This document shows positions 1-8,569 of a stretch of DNA of 43,497 bases, piece after piece; the first letter of the stretch is position 1, and every line of letters begins with the position of its first letter. The stretch spans positions 1-43,497 of the forward strand of contig URSC01000018.1 of the NCBI GenBank assembly GCA_900550465.1, in the 5' to 3' direction. The position numbers and the translations under genes were made by a program. The notes beneath the pieces were generated by a model. It had not been told where the DNA came from and did not search any database. It saw only the letters and a list, made by a program, of their open reading frames with translations. This stretch comes from an uncultured Alistipes sp. (GTDB lineage Bacteria > Bacteroidota > Bacteroidia > Bacteroidales > UBA932).

Positions 1-1
1 C

Positions 2-100
2 CCAAAAGACCCCGCCCCCGCCGTCGCCGAACCCGGTCTGACAGTCAGCGGAGCCAACTCCGTCTCCGCATTGGGCAAACTCTCCACATCGGCAGAATGA
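2..100 (+). CDS. C-terminal fragment of an unknown protein
   Basis: An open frame runs in from the left edge and stops at TGA 98-100, giving 32 residues ending in GANSVSALGKLSTSAE. The stop overlaps the start of the PepSY gene in an ATGATGA arrangement, which is typical of translationally coupled genes in one operon. This overlap is the main reason to believe the frame is real. The fragment is too short to name. In Bacteroidota PepSY proteins often sit behind outer-membrane metal uptake genes, so an uptake-related protein is possible, but nothing in these residues shows it. Confidence 0.5.
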   Translation, partial: PKDPAPAVAEPGLTVSGANSVSALGKLSTSAE

Positions 101-996
101 TGAGAAGACTGTTCCGAAACATACACCTCTGGCTGTCGCTCCCTCTCGGGCTCATCATCTCCGTCATCTGCCTGTCCGGTGCCTCGCTCGTGTTCGAGCG
201 GGACATCACCCAGGCGCTCCAAAGAAAGCTGTACAACGTAACTCCGCCTTCGGAGGGAGCAGAACCGCTCGCTCCCTCCGAGCTGGAGGCAGCCGTCCGG
301 ACCTGGGCAGCCTACTCGCTCACGCTCAACGCCGTCCGCCTTCAGGACAATCCCCGTAAAGCCGCCCTCGCCACATTCCGCGAGACCGGTAAGAGACAGC
401 TTTGCGTAGATCCGTATACGGGAGAAGTAAAAGGCTGGGCAAAATCATACGAATTCTTCAGGACCATGAGGCAACTGCACCGCTGGCTGCTGGACCCGCC
501 GGCCTCCAAAGGGGAGAAATCGGTCGGAAAAGTCATCGTAGGCGTAACCACCCTGACGATGACCGTCATCCTGATAAGCGGCCTGATCATCTGGATACCG
601 AAAAGCCGGAAAGCCCTGAAAAACCGCCTCAGCGTATCCTGCACCAAGGGCTGGAAGCACTTCCTGTACGACAGCCACGTGAGCATCGGCTTCTACTGCA
701 CCATCTTCCTGCTGCTCATGGCCCTCACCGGGCTCACCTGGTCATTCGGCTGGTACCGCGAAGCCGCCTACTCCCTGACCGGAGACATGGAGCCGCAGGC
801 CGCCAGACGGCTGTTCTACTCCCTGCACACCGGCAGCTGGGGAGGCATGGTCACTAAAATCCTCTACTTCCTCGCCGCCCTTCTCGGAGGTCTTCTCCCT
901 CTGAGCGGCTACTGGCTGTGGTGGAAACGCATACGGCGCAAGGCCTCATCCACAGGAAAGGCTGAGTCTCAGTCGCAGAGCACCTCGAAAGTATAG
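97..996 (+). CDS. PepSY-associated transmembrane protein
   Basis: This 299-residue inner-membrane protein has a first membrane helix near residues 12-34, a periplasmic segment with a VDPYTGEVKGW stretch typical of PepSY domains, the QLHRWLLDP motif of the PepSY_TM family, and further helices near 145-167, 198-220 and 248-275, ending in a basic tail. Family members occur with siderophore or haem uptake systems and are thought to help reduce or release imported iron; that role is inferred here. The start overlaps the stop of the preceding partial gene, so ATG 97 or ATG 100 could be used. The 3' end overlaps the convergent lipoprotein gene by 28 bp. Confidence 0.85.
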   Translation: MMRRLFRNIHLWLSLPLGLIISVICLSGASLVFERDITQALQRKLYNVTPPSEGAEPLAPSELEAAVRTWAAYSLTLNAVRLQDNPRKAALATFRETGKRQLCVDPYTGEVKGWAKSYEFFRTMRQLHRWLLDPPASKGEKSVGKVIVGVTTLTMTVILISGLIIWIPKSRKALKNRLSVSCTKGWKHFLYDSHVSIGFYCTIFLLLMALTGLTWSFGWYREAAYSLTGDMEPQAARRLFYSLHTGSWGGMVTKILYFLAALLGGLLPLSGYWLWWKRIRRKASSTGKAESQSQSTSKV

Positions 997-2555
997 GTCT
1001 GTCCGGGCTCGAAGGCAGGGTCGTAGAGAAGCAGGAAGTTCTCGTCCAGGACAATATGGCGGGTCTCGCCTTCGGGCAGGACGGGGTTGCTCAGACGCTG
1101 GGGGAAGAAATAGCTGAACGGCAGGTCGAGGACATGCTCCTCCTTGAAGCCGTCGCCCTGCATCCGGCGGAGGCTGAAATCAGGGGAGGTCTCCACAGTG
1201 ATCACGCAGCGGCGGGAAGCTCCGGTGGCGGCAGCCTCGTCCCGGCTCAGACGCTTAAACTCCGAGGTCACGGTAAAATCGCTCTCGCCCTCTACCTCCT
1301 GCATCCGCACATTCCACTTCGGGTCGCCGTAGTAGGCCAGCACGTCGCGGTCATGCCAGAAGCCGAGCCAGAAAAACGCCTCGTCCTCAGTGAGTCCACG
1401 GTCCCCTGCCAGACGCTCCAGCACTGGGGTCAGAGTCTTGAAATAATTGGTGTCGTAGTCAAAGGGCAGCACAGTCAGTGAGTCACTCCACTCCTGCATC
1501 TGCGCCATCATATCCTGCTGGTTCATGTAGAACGCCTCGGGGAGTGAATAGCGTCCGGGATTGGTAATCAGATATTTCAGACCTCCCCAGCCATTACGGC
1601 CGTACCAGGTGGTCACCACGTATCCCACGAAGGTCGCGGCCTTCTGGCTGTTCATCCAGGCCGCAGCCATACTGTTGCGGGTATTGTTCATATTGCCTAT
1701 CAGACAGTTGCCGATGGGAAGATACACCATCCGGCTGTCGCGGTCCTCCACGAAGCGCTGCTCTCCCGGATAGTCCACATACAGACGGCCGTCGCGGCAG
1801 CGGAGGTTGCCCACGGAGCCGGGCATCTCCAGATTGTTCTCAGTAGCGTGCGAGGCCGTAACCACCAGATCCGGCTCATAGCCCTCGTAGTACTCCAGGA
1901 ATTGCCGCAGCACATCCGGCACATCCTTCCCGAAGCGCTTCTCCACGAACCTGCGTATCCGCTCATTGGCCCCGGTCATATCAGTCCTGTACTCTATCTC
2001 ACTGTAGGTCAGCGAGCTCTCCCCAGCCTTCTTCTCTCCGCGCATCCCGACCTGATGGTCATCCACGAAAGCGTATGCGTCAAACCACTTGGCGGCCTCC
2101 AGTTCCTTGATAGTAGCCACTCCGGTACGGAGGACCATCGGCTCCTGCGCATCATCCACCATCCTCTGCGCCCCTGCAGCGTCATAACCGGTGATTATTC
2201 CCCAGAGGAAATCCGCATATGGATCCTCATCCATCCTGCGGCTCATCTGATTGAGGGCAATGACATAGTCCCGTCCGATATTCTCCGGCACGTCCACCAC
2301 CGCCACATAACGGGGAGCCACCTCCCTCAGCTGAGCCTCCAGCTCCATCGGACTCTCCTCAAAGCGCAGCACCACAGCATCATGACGCTGCTGCAGGGAA
2401 GACACCACGCCCTCCCATGCCTCCGCATCCTCAGCAAAAGCCGCCGGCGCCAGCACCGCGTAAGAATCGGGTTCAACATCAGAAGTACATCTGCTGACAG
2501 CAACTACAAACAGGGCGCACAGAGCCGCCCCCAAAGGAAAAAGCAATTTGTTCAT
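969..2555 (-). CDS. secreted lipoprotein of unknown function, possibly caspase/C25-fold
   Basis: A 528-residue protein beginning with a lipoprotein signal peptide; the likely lipidated cysteine is C23 in VAVSRC. I do not recognise the family with certainty. The N-terminal third has alternating beta/alpha stretches (YAVLAPAAF, RYVAVVDVP). Later come a histidine in VVTASHATENN (H236) and a cysteine in YLPIGNCLIGNMNNT (C284) followed by a segment rich in asparagine and aromatics. That order recalls the His-Cys dyad of C25/caspase-like peptidases, but this is a guess from spacing only. The C-terminal 130 residues look like a beta domain. It converges on the PepSY gene with a 28-bp overlap, and a TAATTTTG -7 element lies 24 bp upstream of the start. 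Confidence 0.6.
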   Translation of the reverse strand: MNKLLFPLGAALCALFVVAVSRCTSDVEPDSYAVLAPAAFAEDAEAWEGVVSSLQQRHDAVVLRFEESPMELEAQLREVAPRYVAVVDVPENIGRDYVIALNQMSRRMDEDPYADFLWGIITGYDAAGAQRMVDDAQEPMVLRTGVATIKELEAAKWFDAYAFVDDHQVGMRGEKKAGESSLTYSEIEYRTDMTGANERIRRFVEKRFGKDVPDVLRQFLEYYEGYEPDLVVTASHATENNLEMPGSVGNLRCRDGRLYVDYPGEQRFVEDRDSRMVYLPIGNCLIGNMNNTRNSMAAAWMNSQKAATFVGYVVTTWYGRNGWGGLKYLITNPGRYSLPEAFYMNQQDMMAQMQEWSDSLTVLPFDYDTNYFKTLTPVLERLAGDRGLTEDEAFFWLGFWHDRDVLAYYGDPKWNVRMQEVEGESDFTVTSEFKRLSRDEAAATGASRRCVITVETSPDFSLRRMQGDGFKEEHVLDLPFSYFFPQRLSNPVLPEGETRHIVLDENFLLLYDPAFEPGQTYTFEVLCD

Positions 2556-2578
2556 ATATTCCTGATTTTGTTAAAGGG

Positions 2579-2586
2579 CAAAATTA
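2579..2586 (-). promoter_or_regulatory. -7 promoter element of the lipoprotein gene
   Basis: The minus strand reads TAATTTTG, an exact match to the Bacteroidota -7 consensus TAnnTTTG, 24 bp before the ATG at 2555. No exact TTTG was found at -33, though the region is T-rich. Confidence 0.5.
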
Positions 2587-2690
2587 CATTTAATCCGCTT
2601 TAAAACCTAAGAAAAAACACACTTATTCCACTTCAATACAGCGGGACGCAGATAGTCTCTCTCCAGCTATTCCGACAAATGATTTTTCAT

Positions 2691-2698
2691 TACCTTTG
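2691..2698 (+). promoter_or_regulatory. -7 promoter element of the AlbA_2 gene
   Basis: TACCTTTG matches TAnnTTTG exactly, 26 bp before ATG 2725. The intergenic stretch 2556-2724 is AT-rich and holds divergent promoters for the lipoprotein and this gene. Confidence 0.55.
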
Positions 2699-2724
2699 TA
2701 CAAATAATAAACTCTCGAAAGACA

Positions 2725-4254
2725 ATGGCATTACCCATCAACATAGAAGACCTACTAAGAAAGCAGAAAATAGAGAGCAACAGGATCGAATTCAAAAAAG
2801 GATGGAATCCGGACAGCATCTACCACAGCATCTGTGCTTTCGCCAATGACTTTGACAATATAGGCGGAGGCTATATTATCGTAGGTGTCGAAGAACAGAA
2901 CGGTATAGCCAGACGTCCCGTCAAAGGAATACCGGCAACAGACCTGGATGATATACTGAAAGACATGGTGGGATACAACAACAAAATCAATCCTTACTAC
3001 ATGCCCAGGACATCCGTGGAAGAAGTGGACGGACAGTCGGTGCTCGCCATCTGGGTTCCGGCCGGAGTCAACAGACCATACGATGTAAGAGTCAGTGTCA
3101 CAAGTAAAAACAACCCTAAAGCCGCATGGTACATACGCTCAGGTACCAGCAACATAGAAGCAAAAGGAGAAATTCTGGACGAACTGAGGGAAATGGCAAA
3201 CAGGACACCGTTTGACGACCGCGGAAATCCGGAGATAAGCATAAATGACATATCTCCCCTTTTGGTCTTCGAGCATCTTAAAAAAATAGATAGCAAGCTT
3301 GTAAAAGACTTCAACAATATACCGCTGAGCGATGTTCTGGATCAAATGGACCTTTACACAGGTCCCAGTGAACGGCGTATGCTTAAGAATGTAACCGCTA
3401 TGATGTTCTGCGAGAACCCCGGCAAATTCTTTCCTTATACTCAAGTAGATATAGTCATCTTCCCAAAAGGTCTGGAACAGGATCCGAACAATATGATCGA
3501 AGTCCCTAAAATTTCAGGACCAGTCCCATATATGATACGCGCAACATTGGACTATTTAAGAACCAACGTCATTAAAGAACGCATAATCAAGCCTAAGGAT
3601 AAGGCAGAATCAATCAGGTTCTTCAACTATCCATACCAAGCCCTTGAGGAAGGTGTCGTAAACGCATTGTATCACAGAGACTATCAGGAAAGAGAACCCG
3701 TAGAGATAAGAGTAGAGCCGGAGGGTATCACCATTCTCAGCTATGCAGGACCGGACAGATCTATCAGTATGGAGACCATACAGAAAGCCCGGAAACTCAA
3801 AGCACGCCGATACCGTAACCGCCGTCTGGGAGATTTCTTAAAGGAACTTGACCTATCGGAAGGACGTGCAACGGGCATACCGACTATTCAAGATGAACTG
3901 CGCAGAAATGGTTCGCAGCCAGCCCGTATTGAGACAGATGATGACCGTTCGTACTTCTTATTGGAAATACCTTGTAGAGAGGGATTTGACTTAGAATCTA
4001 CATTCAGTGACCTAAAAAGTGACCTAAAAAGTGACCTAAAAAGTGACCTAAAAAATAAAACGGACAGAAAGCGCGAGATATCCGGACTGATACTGAAACT
4101 CATATCTGAAAACCCGGACATAACTATCCCCATACTCATCGAACAGATAGGCCTTTCGGGAACGACCATAAAGAAATGCCTCAAACAATTAAAAGACGAG
4201 AACCGTATCGAACGTATCGGTCCACGGAACGGAGGAAAATGGAAAGTTATCTGA
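2725..4254 (+). CDS. AlbA_2 (Schlafen-type) / HATPase_c_4 putative transcriptional regulator
   Basis: A 509-residue protein with the three-part layout of the AlbA_2-domain regulators. Residues about 10-140 form the AlbA_2 domain (IEFKKGW, SICAFANDFDNIGGGYIIVGV). Residues about 250-400 resemble the HATPase_c_4 ATP-binding domain (ALEEGVVNALYHRDYQ, with the N-box asparagine). The last 65 residues are a winged-helix segment (PILIEQIGLSGTTIKKCLKQL). Between the last two lies a perfect fourfold repeat of SDLK, residues 428-443. Homologues are variously annotated as transcription regulators and are common in mobile or defence-rich DNA. Codon use is clearly more AT-rich than the neighbours, suggesting recent acquisition. 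It converges on the methyltransferase with 1 bp between stops. Confidence 0.8.
   Translation: MALPINIEDLLRKQKIESNRIEFKKGWNPDSIYHSICAFANDFDNIGGGYIIVGVEEQNGIARRPVKGIPATDLDDILKDMVGYNNKINPYYMPRTSVEEVDGQSVLAIWVPAGVNRPYDVRVSVTSKNNPKAAWYIRSGTSNIEAKGEILDELREMANRTPFDDRGNPEISINDISPLLVFEHLKKIDSKLVKDFNNIPLSDVLDQMDLYTGPSERRMLKNVTAMMFCENPGKFFPYTQVDIVIFPKGLEQDPNNMIEVPKISGPVPYMIRATLDYLRTNVIKERIIKPKDKAESIRFFNYPYQALEEGVVNALYHRDYQEREPVEIRVEPEGITILSYAGPDRSISMETIQKARKLKARRYRNRRLGDFLKELDLSEGRATGIPTIQDELRRNGSQPARIETDDDRSYFLLEIPCREGFDLESTFSDLKSDLKSDLKSDLKNKTDRKREISGLILKLISENPDITIPILIEQIGLSGTTIKKCLKQLKDENRIERIGPRNGGKWKVI
4006..4053 (+). repeat. four perfect 12-bp tandem repeats inside a coding region
   Basis: AGTGACCTAAAA occurs four times without mismatch at 4006, 4018, 4030 and 4042. 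Each copy encodes Ser-Asp-Leu-Lys. A unit of 12 bp keeps the frame, so slippage would change only the length of a charged linker. Confidence 0.95.
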
Positions 4255-4255
4255 A

Positions 4256-5023
4256 TTACTTCAACAGATAGAAACAGGAAGTAGTGTAGAAATTGCGCAG
4301 CCAAGGGATACCGCCCATCAGACGGGGGAGGCGGCGGGGCCTGAGGCCGAACTTGGCCTCGTAGTGCGGGTTGATCAGCCACAGGCGGCGGTCGATCTTC
4401 TGCAGGCCGGAGCAGCGCAGCAGACGCTCGAAGAGCTCTATCGGAGTGGCCGTCCGCTTGATTTCTAAGAACTCGGCGACAGCCGCGGGACTCTCCCCGC
4501 CCCGCTCCAGGATCCTGCGGTACAGCCCGGCGGGCAGCAGGTGAAAATACGGAAGGCGGGCCAGCCGGCGGTTGGTGCACATCTGCTGGTGGCCGCCGAA
4601 GGGCATCTGCCATGCGGGGAAGGCGATGAAAGCAAGGCCGGTGCCGGGTTTCAGATACACCCTCACGCGGCGCATGAACTCCTCCTTGTCCCCGATATGC
4701 TCGATGACGTCATGGCAGACAATCAGGTCAAACTGTCCCTCCAGTTCCTTAACGGCAAAAATATCCGAGGCCAGGAAGCGCCCCTGCACCCCTGCCCCGG
4801 CGAAAAACTGCTCTGCGGCCCTTATTTTATCCCCGGACAGATCCACTCCGAGCACGGAGCAGCCGGCCTCGGCGAAAGGCAGCAGATTGCCTCCCTCCCC
4901 ACAGCCGATCTCCAGGACATTGACCCCCTCACCTATCTTCATATATTGTGACAGATAGGGGATGTAATACTTCCGGCTCGTAGCGGCCAGCTGGTCGAAA
5001 TACTGTCGTCTGTCCCGGGCCAT
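4256..5023 (-). CDS. class I SAM-dependent methyltransferase
   Basis: A 255-residue soluble enzyme with the Rossmann-type methyltransferase core: motif I VLEIGCGEGGN (residues 36-46) binds S-adenosylmethionine, GVDLSGDKI follows as motif II, and FDLIVCHDVIEHI matches the post-motif region of Methyltransf_11/23 families. The C-terminal half is basic and rich in Arg, Leu and Trp (RRLWLINPHYEAKFGLRPRRLP); this layout is common in methyltransferases acting on lipids, quinones or surface sugars, but the substrate cannot be read from the sequence. It starts 12 bp behind the nitroreductase stop, so the two probably share a transcript. Confidence 0.8.
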   Translation of the reverse strand: MARDRRQYFDQLAATSRKYYIPYLSQYMKIGEGVNVLEIGCGEGGNLLPFAEAGCSVLGVDLSGDKIRAAEQFFAGAGVQGRFLASDIFAVKELEGQFDLIVCHDVIEHIGDKEEFMRRVRVYLKPGTGLAFIAFPAWQMPFGGHQQMCTNRRLARLPYFHLLPAGLYRRILERGGESPAAVAEFLEIKRTATPIELFERLLRCSGLQKIDRRLWLINPHYEAKFGLRPRRLPRLMGGIPWLRNFYTTSCFYLLK

Positions 5024-5035
5024 GACTTCAGAGAT

Positions 5036-5566
5036 TTAGATAAAACGGACGTAGTCGGCCTTGCGGGGAGCGGCCACAGGCTCCTTGCTGTCCTGAGGAT
5101 AGCCGAGGACGCAGTGTCCTATACCCTCGTAGTCCCCCTCGATGCCCCATTGTTTCAGGAGCTCCTGCCCTTCGGGAGAGGCGAACACCTCCTTGGCGCG
5201 GTGTATCCAGCAGCTGCCCAGACCGAGAGCGTGGGCGGCGTTGAGCAGATTGCCCATCACCAGAGCGCCGTCGTACATATAGGTCGGACGGCTGCGGTCA
5301 GCCAGGACCACCAGCACCACCGGCGCACCGTAGAACGGATCGGAAGCGGATCCCAGCACATCTGCATTCATCTTCGAGAGCCGGTCCCTCACAGCGCGGT
5401 CCATCACCGCCACTATCACCGGCGACTGCTTGCCCATACCGGTCGGAGCGTACGTCCCTGCCTCGGCCACCCTGGCCACTATCTCCTTGGAAGGCACTTT
5501 CTCAGGATCGAAAGCCCTTATGCTCCGCCTGGTTTTCAGGCACTCAAGTACTTCATTCTTTTTCAT
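5036..5566 (-). CDS. nitroreductase family protein
   Basis: A 176-residue FMN-dependent oxidoreductase of the small nitroreductase family. The N-terminus carries the FMN phosphate-binding pattern CLKTRRSIRAFDPEKVP, then EAGTYAPTGMGKQ, and GLGSCWIHRAKEVF near residue 120, all typical for this fold. The usual role is NAD(P)H-dependent two-electron reduction of flavins, quinones or nitro compounds; the natural substrate is unknown. It is first in a two-gene unit with the methyltransferase. A TATATTTG -7 element lies 22 bp upstream of its start. Confidence 0.85.
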   Translation of the reverse strand: MKKNEVLECLKTRRSIRAFDPEKVPSKEIVARVAEAGTYAPTGMGKQSPVIVAVMDRAVRDRLSKMNADVLGSASDPFYGAPVVLVVLADRSRPTYMYDGALVMGNLLNAAHALGLGSCWIHRAKEVFASPEGQELLKQWGIEGDYEGIGHCVLGYPQDSKEPVAAPRKADYVRFI

Positions 5567-5587
5567 ATCACATTAAATTTTCCGCTG

Positions 5588-5595
5588 CAAATATA
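5588..5595 (-). promoter_or_regulatory. -7 promoter element of the nitroreductase/methyltransferase unit
   Basis: The minus strand reads TATATTTG, an exact Bacteroidota -7 element, 22 bp upstream of the ATG at 5566. Confidence 0.6.
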
Positions 5596-5637
5596 GAGGA
5601 TTAATTCGAAACATGGAGCGTTTTCCGAAAGCGAAGG

Positions 5638-6963
5638 CTAAAGGGTGAGGACAAATGTGGTGAGGGCGGGGTCGGTGCGGTCGAGGCGGATGGAGCCGGC
5701 GTGGGCGCGCATGATCTGGCGGGAGAGGGCGAGGCCGACGCCGGTGCCTTCGGCGCGGGTGGTGAAGAAGGGGTCGAAGATGTGGTCGGCGTTCTCGTCG
5801 GGGATGGGATCGCCGTTGTTGGAGATGTGGATCTCGGTGTTGTCGGAGGCGTTGACGAAGGCGGTGATACGGATGAGGGGGACATCCGCAGCAGCGGCGC
5901 CGTCCTTGAACCGGTCGCGCAGGGCATTGAGCGCATTCTTCAAGATGTTCGCAACGACCTGCCGCATCAGCTGCTCGTCGGCGAAGAGGACCATGTCCTC
6001 ATCCTCCAGGGCAATATCGACCCGGCCTCCGAGTTCCTCCACCCTGGGCAGCAGCGGCGAGAGCACATAGTCCAGCATCGGCCGGAACTTGAAGGGATGA
6101 ATCTGCGGCACCGGCACGCGGGAGAGGGCGCGGTAGCCGTTGACGAAGCCAAGCAGGCCGCGGGCCGACTCCCCGATGACCTGTATGCCCTCCCGGAGGT
6201 TGCGGTCTTCGGTCATGTCGTGCAGGGTATCGCTGAGCGAGACTATGGGCGTGATGGTATTGAGCACCTCGTGGGAGATAATCCTGGTCATCTTCTGCCA
6301 CTGGGCGCTCTCGGACCGCTCGGCCTCGGTGCGGCTCTCGGCCTTCTCCTCGAAGACGTAGAGCCGCACTGGAGTATTTCCGTCCATGACGGTGTACCTC
6401 CCTATCTCGAAATTATATATCCGCATCTCGGAGCCTATCGGCACTTCCAGCGTCCCGCCCTCCTCCAGGGCCTCGATACGCGCCGTCAGTCCGGGCATCA
6501 GCCGGTCCAGGTCGGAGATGTGCCGGATGACTCCCAGGCCGAGGACAGAGGTCAGCGCCCGGTTGCAGCAGCGCACCTCCCCGGCCGGTCCCACTCCTAA
6601 CAGGCCGGTCCGTGAGAGATTCTCCACGGCTCGGTGGAAGACCTCGTTCTGGTCCCTGAGCCGCTGCTGCTCGGAGACAAAGTCCCTCACCCTGTTGAGC
6701 AGGATGTTGAAGACCCGGTCCTGGAGAAATGTGGAGTTCTCGGCAAAATGGAAGGACAGGTCTCCGTTCTCAAAGGCGCTCAGCAGGTAGTTGAGCTTGC
6801 GGACATTGCTGCCGTATATCGAAAGGACGCGGTAGACCAGCACGGCCGTCACTGCCCCGGCCCCGCCCGCAGGCCAGTACCACCCTGACAGCAGGCACCA
6901 GACGAGGGCCCCGACAGCGAGCATCAGGCAGATGACCGAGAGTATGAGCGAGCGGAATCCCAT
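5638..6963 (-). CDS. sensor histidine kinase (partner of the NtrC-type regulator)
   Basis: A 441-residue membrane-bound kinase. Two hydrophobic segments at residues 5-25 and 30-48 anchor it, with almost no periplasmic loop between them, so it probably senses an intramembrane or cytoplasmic cue. A HAMP/PAS-like linker follows. The H-box is RIISHEVLNTITP, with phospho-acceptor H231. The catalytic domain shows an N-box (VVANILKNALNAL), G1 (ISNNGDPIP) and G2 (GTGVGLALSR). Its ATG follows directly after the stop codon of the response regulator gene, so the two are co-transcribed and probably translationally coupled. The gene divergently opposite is an efflux operon with a sigma-54-like promoter, which I infer to be its target. 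Confidence 0.9.
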   Translation of the reverse strand: MGFRSLILSVICLMLAVGALVWCLLSGWYWPAGGAGAVTAVLVYRVLSIYGSNVRKLNYLLSAFENGDLSFHFAENSTFLQDRVFNILLNRVRDFVSEQQRLRDQNEVFHRAVENLSRTGLLGVGPAGEVRCCNRALTSVLGLGVIRHISDLDRLMPGLTARIEALEEGGTLEVPIGSEMRIYNFEIGRYTVMDGNTPVRLYVFEEKAESRTEAERSESAQWQKMTRIISHEVLNTITPIVSLSDTLHDMTEDRNLREGIQVIGESARGLLGFVNGYRALSRVPVPQIHPFKFRPMLDYVLSPLLPRVEELGGRVDIALEDEDMVLFADEQLMRQVVANILKNALNALRDRFKDGAAAADVPLIRITAFVNASDNTEIHISNNGDPIPDENADHIFDPFFTTRAEGTGVGLALSRQIMRAHAGSIRLDRTDPALTTFVLTL

Positions 6964-8379
6964 CTACATCCCGTATTTCTTGAGTTTGTTGTAAAGGGTC
7001 TGGCGAGTGATGCCGAGCTGCTGGGCGACTACCGTCAGATTGCCGTCGTGCTGGCGCATTGCCACCCGGATGAGTTCCTTCTCCATGTCGTCGAGGGTAA
7101 CCACATTGCCCTTGCGGACCGACTCCTTGAGCACCTGTGCGGCGGTCTTGGAGCGGCGGCCGGGCCCCCTGCGGTCCTGCTGCTCGGGGAAGAAGTCCCC
7201 CACCTCCAGCATGCCCTTCTCGGAGAGGATCACAGCCTTCTCGACCACATGCTGCAGCTCCCGGATATTGCCCTGCCAGGGCCTCTGCATCAGCTCCTCG
7301 CGGGCCTCGTCCCGGATGCCCCGGATGTCCTTGCCGTATTTGACCGCGTACTTGCGCATGAAGAGCTCCGCTAACGGGACGATGTCCTCCATCCGCTCGC
7401 GCAGGGGCGGGAGGGTGAGGTGTATGGTATTGATCCTGAAAAACAGGTCCTCGCGGAACTGACCGTCGGCGACCATCCGGGAGATGTCCCGGTTCGTGGC
7501 GCAGATCAGGCGGATGTCCACGGGGACGGGGACGTTGCTGCCCACGCGGGTGACGCTCTTGGTCTGGATGGCGGTGAGCAGCTTGGTCTGCAGGTGCAGG
7601 GGGATGTTGCCTATCTCGTCGAGGAAGAGGGTGCCGCCCGAGGCCACCTCGAACTTGCCCGCCCTGTCGGCCTTGGCGTCTGTGAAGGCCCCGCGCACGT
7701 GGCCGAAGAGCTCGCTCTCGAAAAGGCTCTCGGGGAGGGAACCTACGTCCACGCTGACCATCGAGCTGCCGGAGCGCTTCGAGAGGCGGTGTATCTCCCC
7801 GGCCAGCATGTCCTTGCCCGTGCCGTTCTCGCCGGTGATGAGGATGCTGGCGTCTGTCTTGGCCACCTTCTGCACTATCTTGCGCAGCTCCTTCATCTTC
7901 GGGGACTCTCCCCAGAACATGTCGCCCTCGCTGCGTATCTCGTTCTTGATCTCGCGCAGCTGCTTGACCTCCTGCCGGCTGCGGGAGAGGCGGAGGGCCG
8001 CCTGGAGGGTGGTGACTAACTTGGCATTGTCAAAGGGCTTGATGATGAAGTCAAACGCCCCGCGCTTGATAGCGTCCACGGCTAAGGCCACGTCCGAATA
8101 AGCGGTGAACAGCACCACCGGCACATCGGGGTAGGCCTTCAGTATCTCCCCGAGCCAGAAAAGGCCCTCGTTGCCCGTTGTCACCTTGGCGGTGAAGTTC
8201 ATGTCTAACAGGACGACCTCCGGGCGCTTGACCTCCATGCTGTGCATCAGGTCGTTGGGAGAGGAAAGAAGGGTAACTTCGGAAAAATATGCGGGCAGCA
8301 GCAGCCTCAGGGCGGAGAGTATGGCCTTGTTGTCATCGACTACGAGGATGCGGCCGTCAGGGGTGGTTTTCTTACTCAT
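6964..8379 (-). CDS. sigma-54-dependent response regulator (NtrC/AtoC type)
   Basis: Three domains in order: receiver (ILVVDD, phospho-acceptor D59 in VVLLDMNFTA, Lys in IIKPFD), AAA+ sigma-54 activation domain (Walker A GENGTGKD at 183-190, GAFTDA at 230-235, Walker B TLFLDEIG at 250-257) and a C-terminal Fis-type helix-turn-helix (NLTVVAQQLGITRQTLYNKLKKYG). The GAFTGA loop reads GAFTDA, which I believe is common in Bacteroidota members. I placed the start at ATG 8379 (MSKKTT); ATG 8385 is also possible, and the longer frame needs a TTG. It very likely activates the divergent export operon from the sigma-54-like site at 8516-8532. Confidence 0.92.
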   Translation of the reverse strand: MSKKTTPDGRILVVDDNKAILSALRLLLPAYFSEVTLLSSPNDLMHSMEVKRPEVVLLDMNFTAKVTTGNEGLFWLGEILKAYPDVPVVLFTAYSDVALAVDAIKRGAFDFIIKPFDNAKLVTTLQAALRLSRSRQEVKQLREIKNEIRSEGDMFWGESPKMKELRKIVQKVAKTDASILITGENGTGKDMLAGEIHRLSKRSGSSMVSVDVGSLPESLFESELFGHVRGAFTDAKADRAGKFEVASGGTLFLDEIGNIPLHLQTKLLTAIQTKSVTRVGSNVPVPVDIRLICATNRDISRMVADGQFREDLFFRINTIHLTLPPLRERMEDIVPLAELFMRKYAVKYGKDIRGIRDEAREELMQRPWQGNIRELQHVVEKAVILSEKGMLEVGDFFPEQQDRRGPGRRSKTAAQVLKESVRKGNVVTLDDMEKELIRVAMRQHDGNLTVVAQQLGITRQTLYNKLKKYGM

Positions 8380-8431
8380 ATTCATGTATTTACGCTTCAA
8401 AAGTATAAAAATATTTTACAATTTTCAAAAA

Positions 8432-8496
8432 ATTAGACACTTTTTGTAAAATTTCTTAACAATTAGGCAGTCTTTAGCATTAGGCAAATATCTAAT
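8432..8496 (+). promoter_or_regulatory. putative activator binding region: three ATTAGRCA repeats
   Basis: ATTAGACA at 8432-8439 and ATTAGGCA at 8462-8469 and 8479-8486 are direct repeats; the last is followed by CTAAT at 8492-8496, making an ATTAG-N8-CTAAT dyad. They sit 30-80 bp upstream of the sigma-54-like promoter, the right place for the NtrC-type regulator encoded next door. Assignment to that protein is inference. Confidence 0.5.
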
Positions 8497-8515
8497 TATC
8501 AGCGTTTTATAAAGT

Positions 8516-8532
8516 TTGGCACGATTATGGAA
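8516..8532 (+). promoter_or_regulatory. sigma-54 (-24/-12) promoter candidate for the export operon
   Basis: TTGGCACGATTATGGAA matches 15 of 17 positions of YTGGCACGRNNNTTGCW. The -24 GG is intact; the -12 dinucleotide is GA instead of GC. Transcription would start near 8541, giving a leader of about 29 nt before ATG 8570. Confidence 0.6.
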
Positions 8533-8569
8533 GAAGGAAAGGGCAAAGAAAATCAAAATACAACCGCGT

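Noticed and set aside
7690..7710. GAFTDA instead of GAFTGA in the NtrC-type regulator as a sign of lost sigma-54 contact
   Set aside because: As far as I know this variant is usual in Bacteroidota regulators of this type, and a sigma-54-like promoter lies next door.
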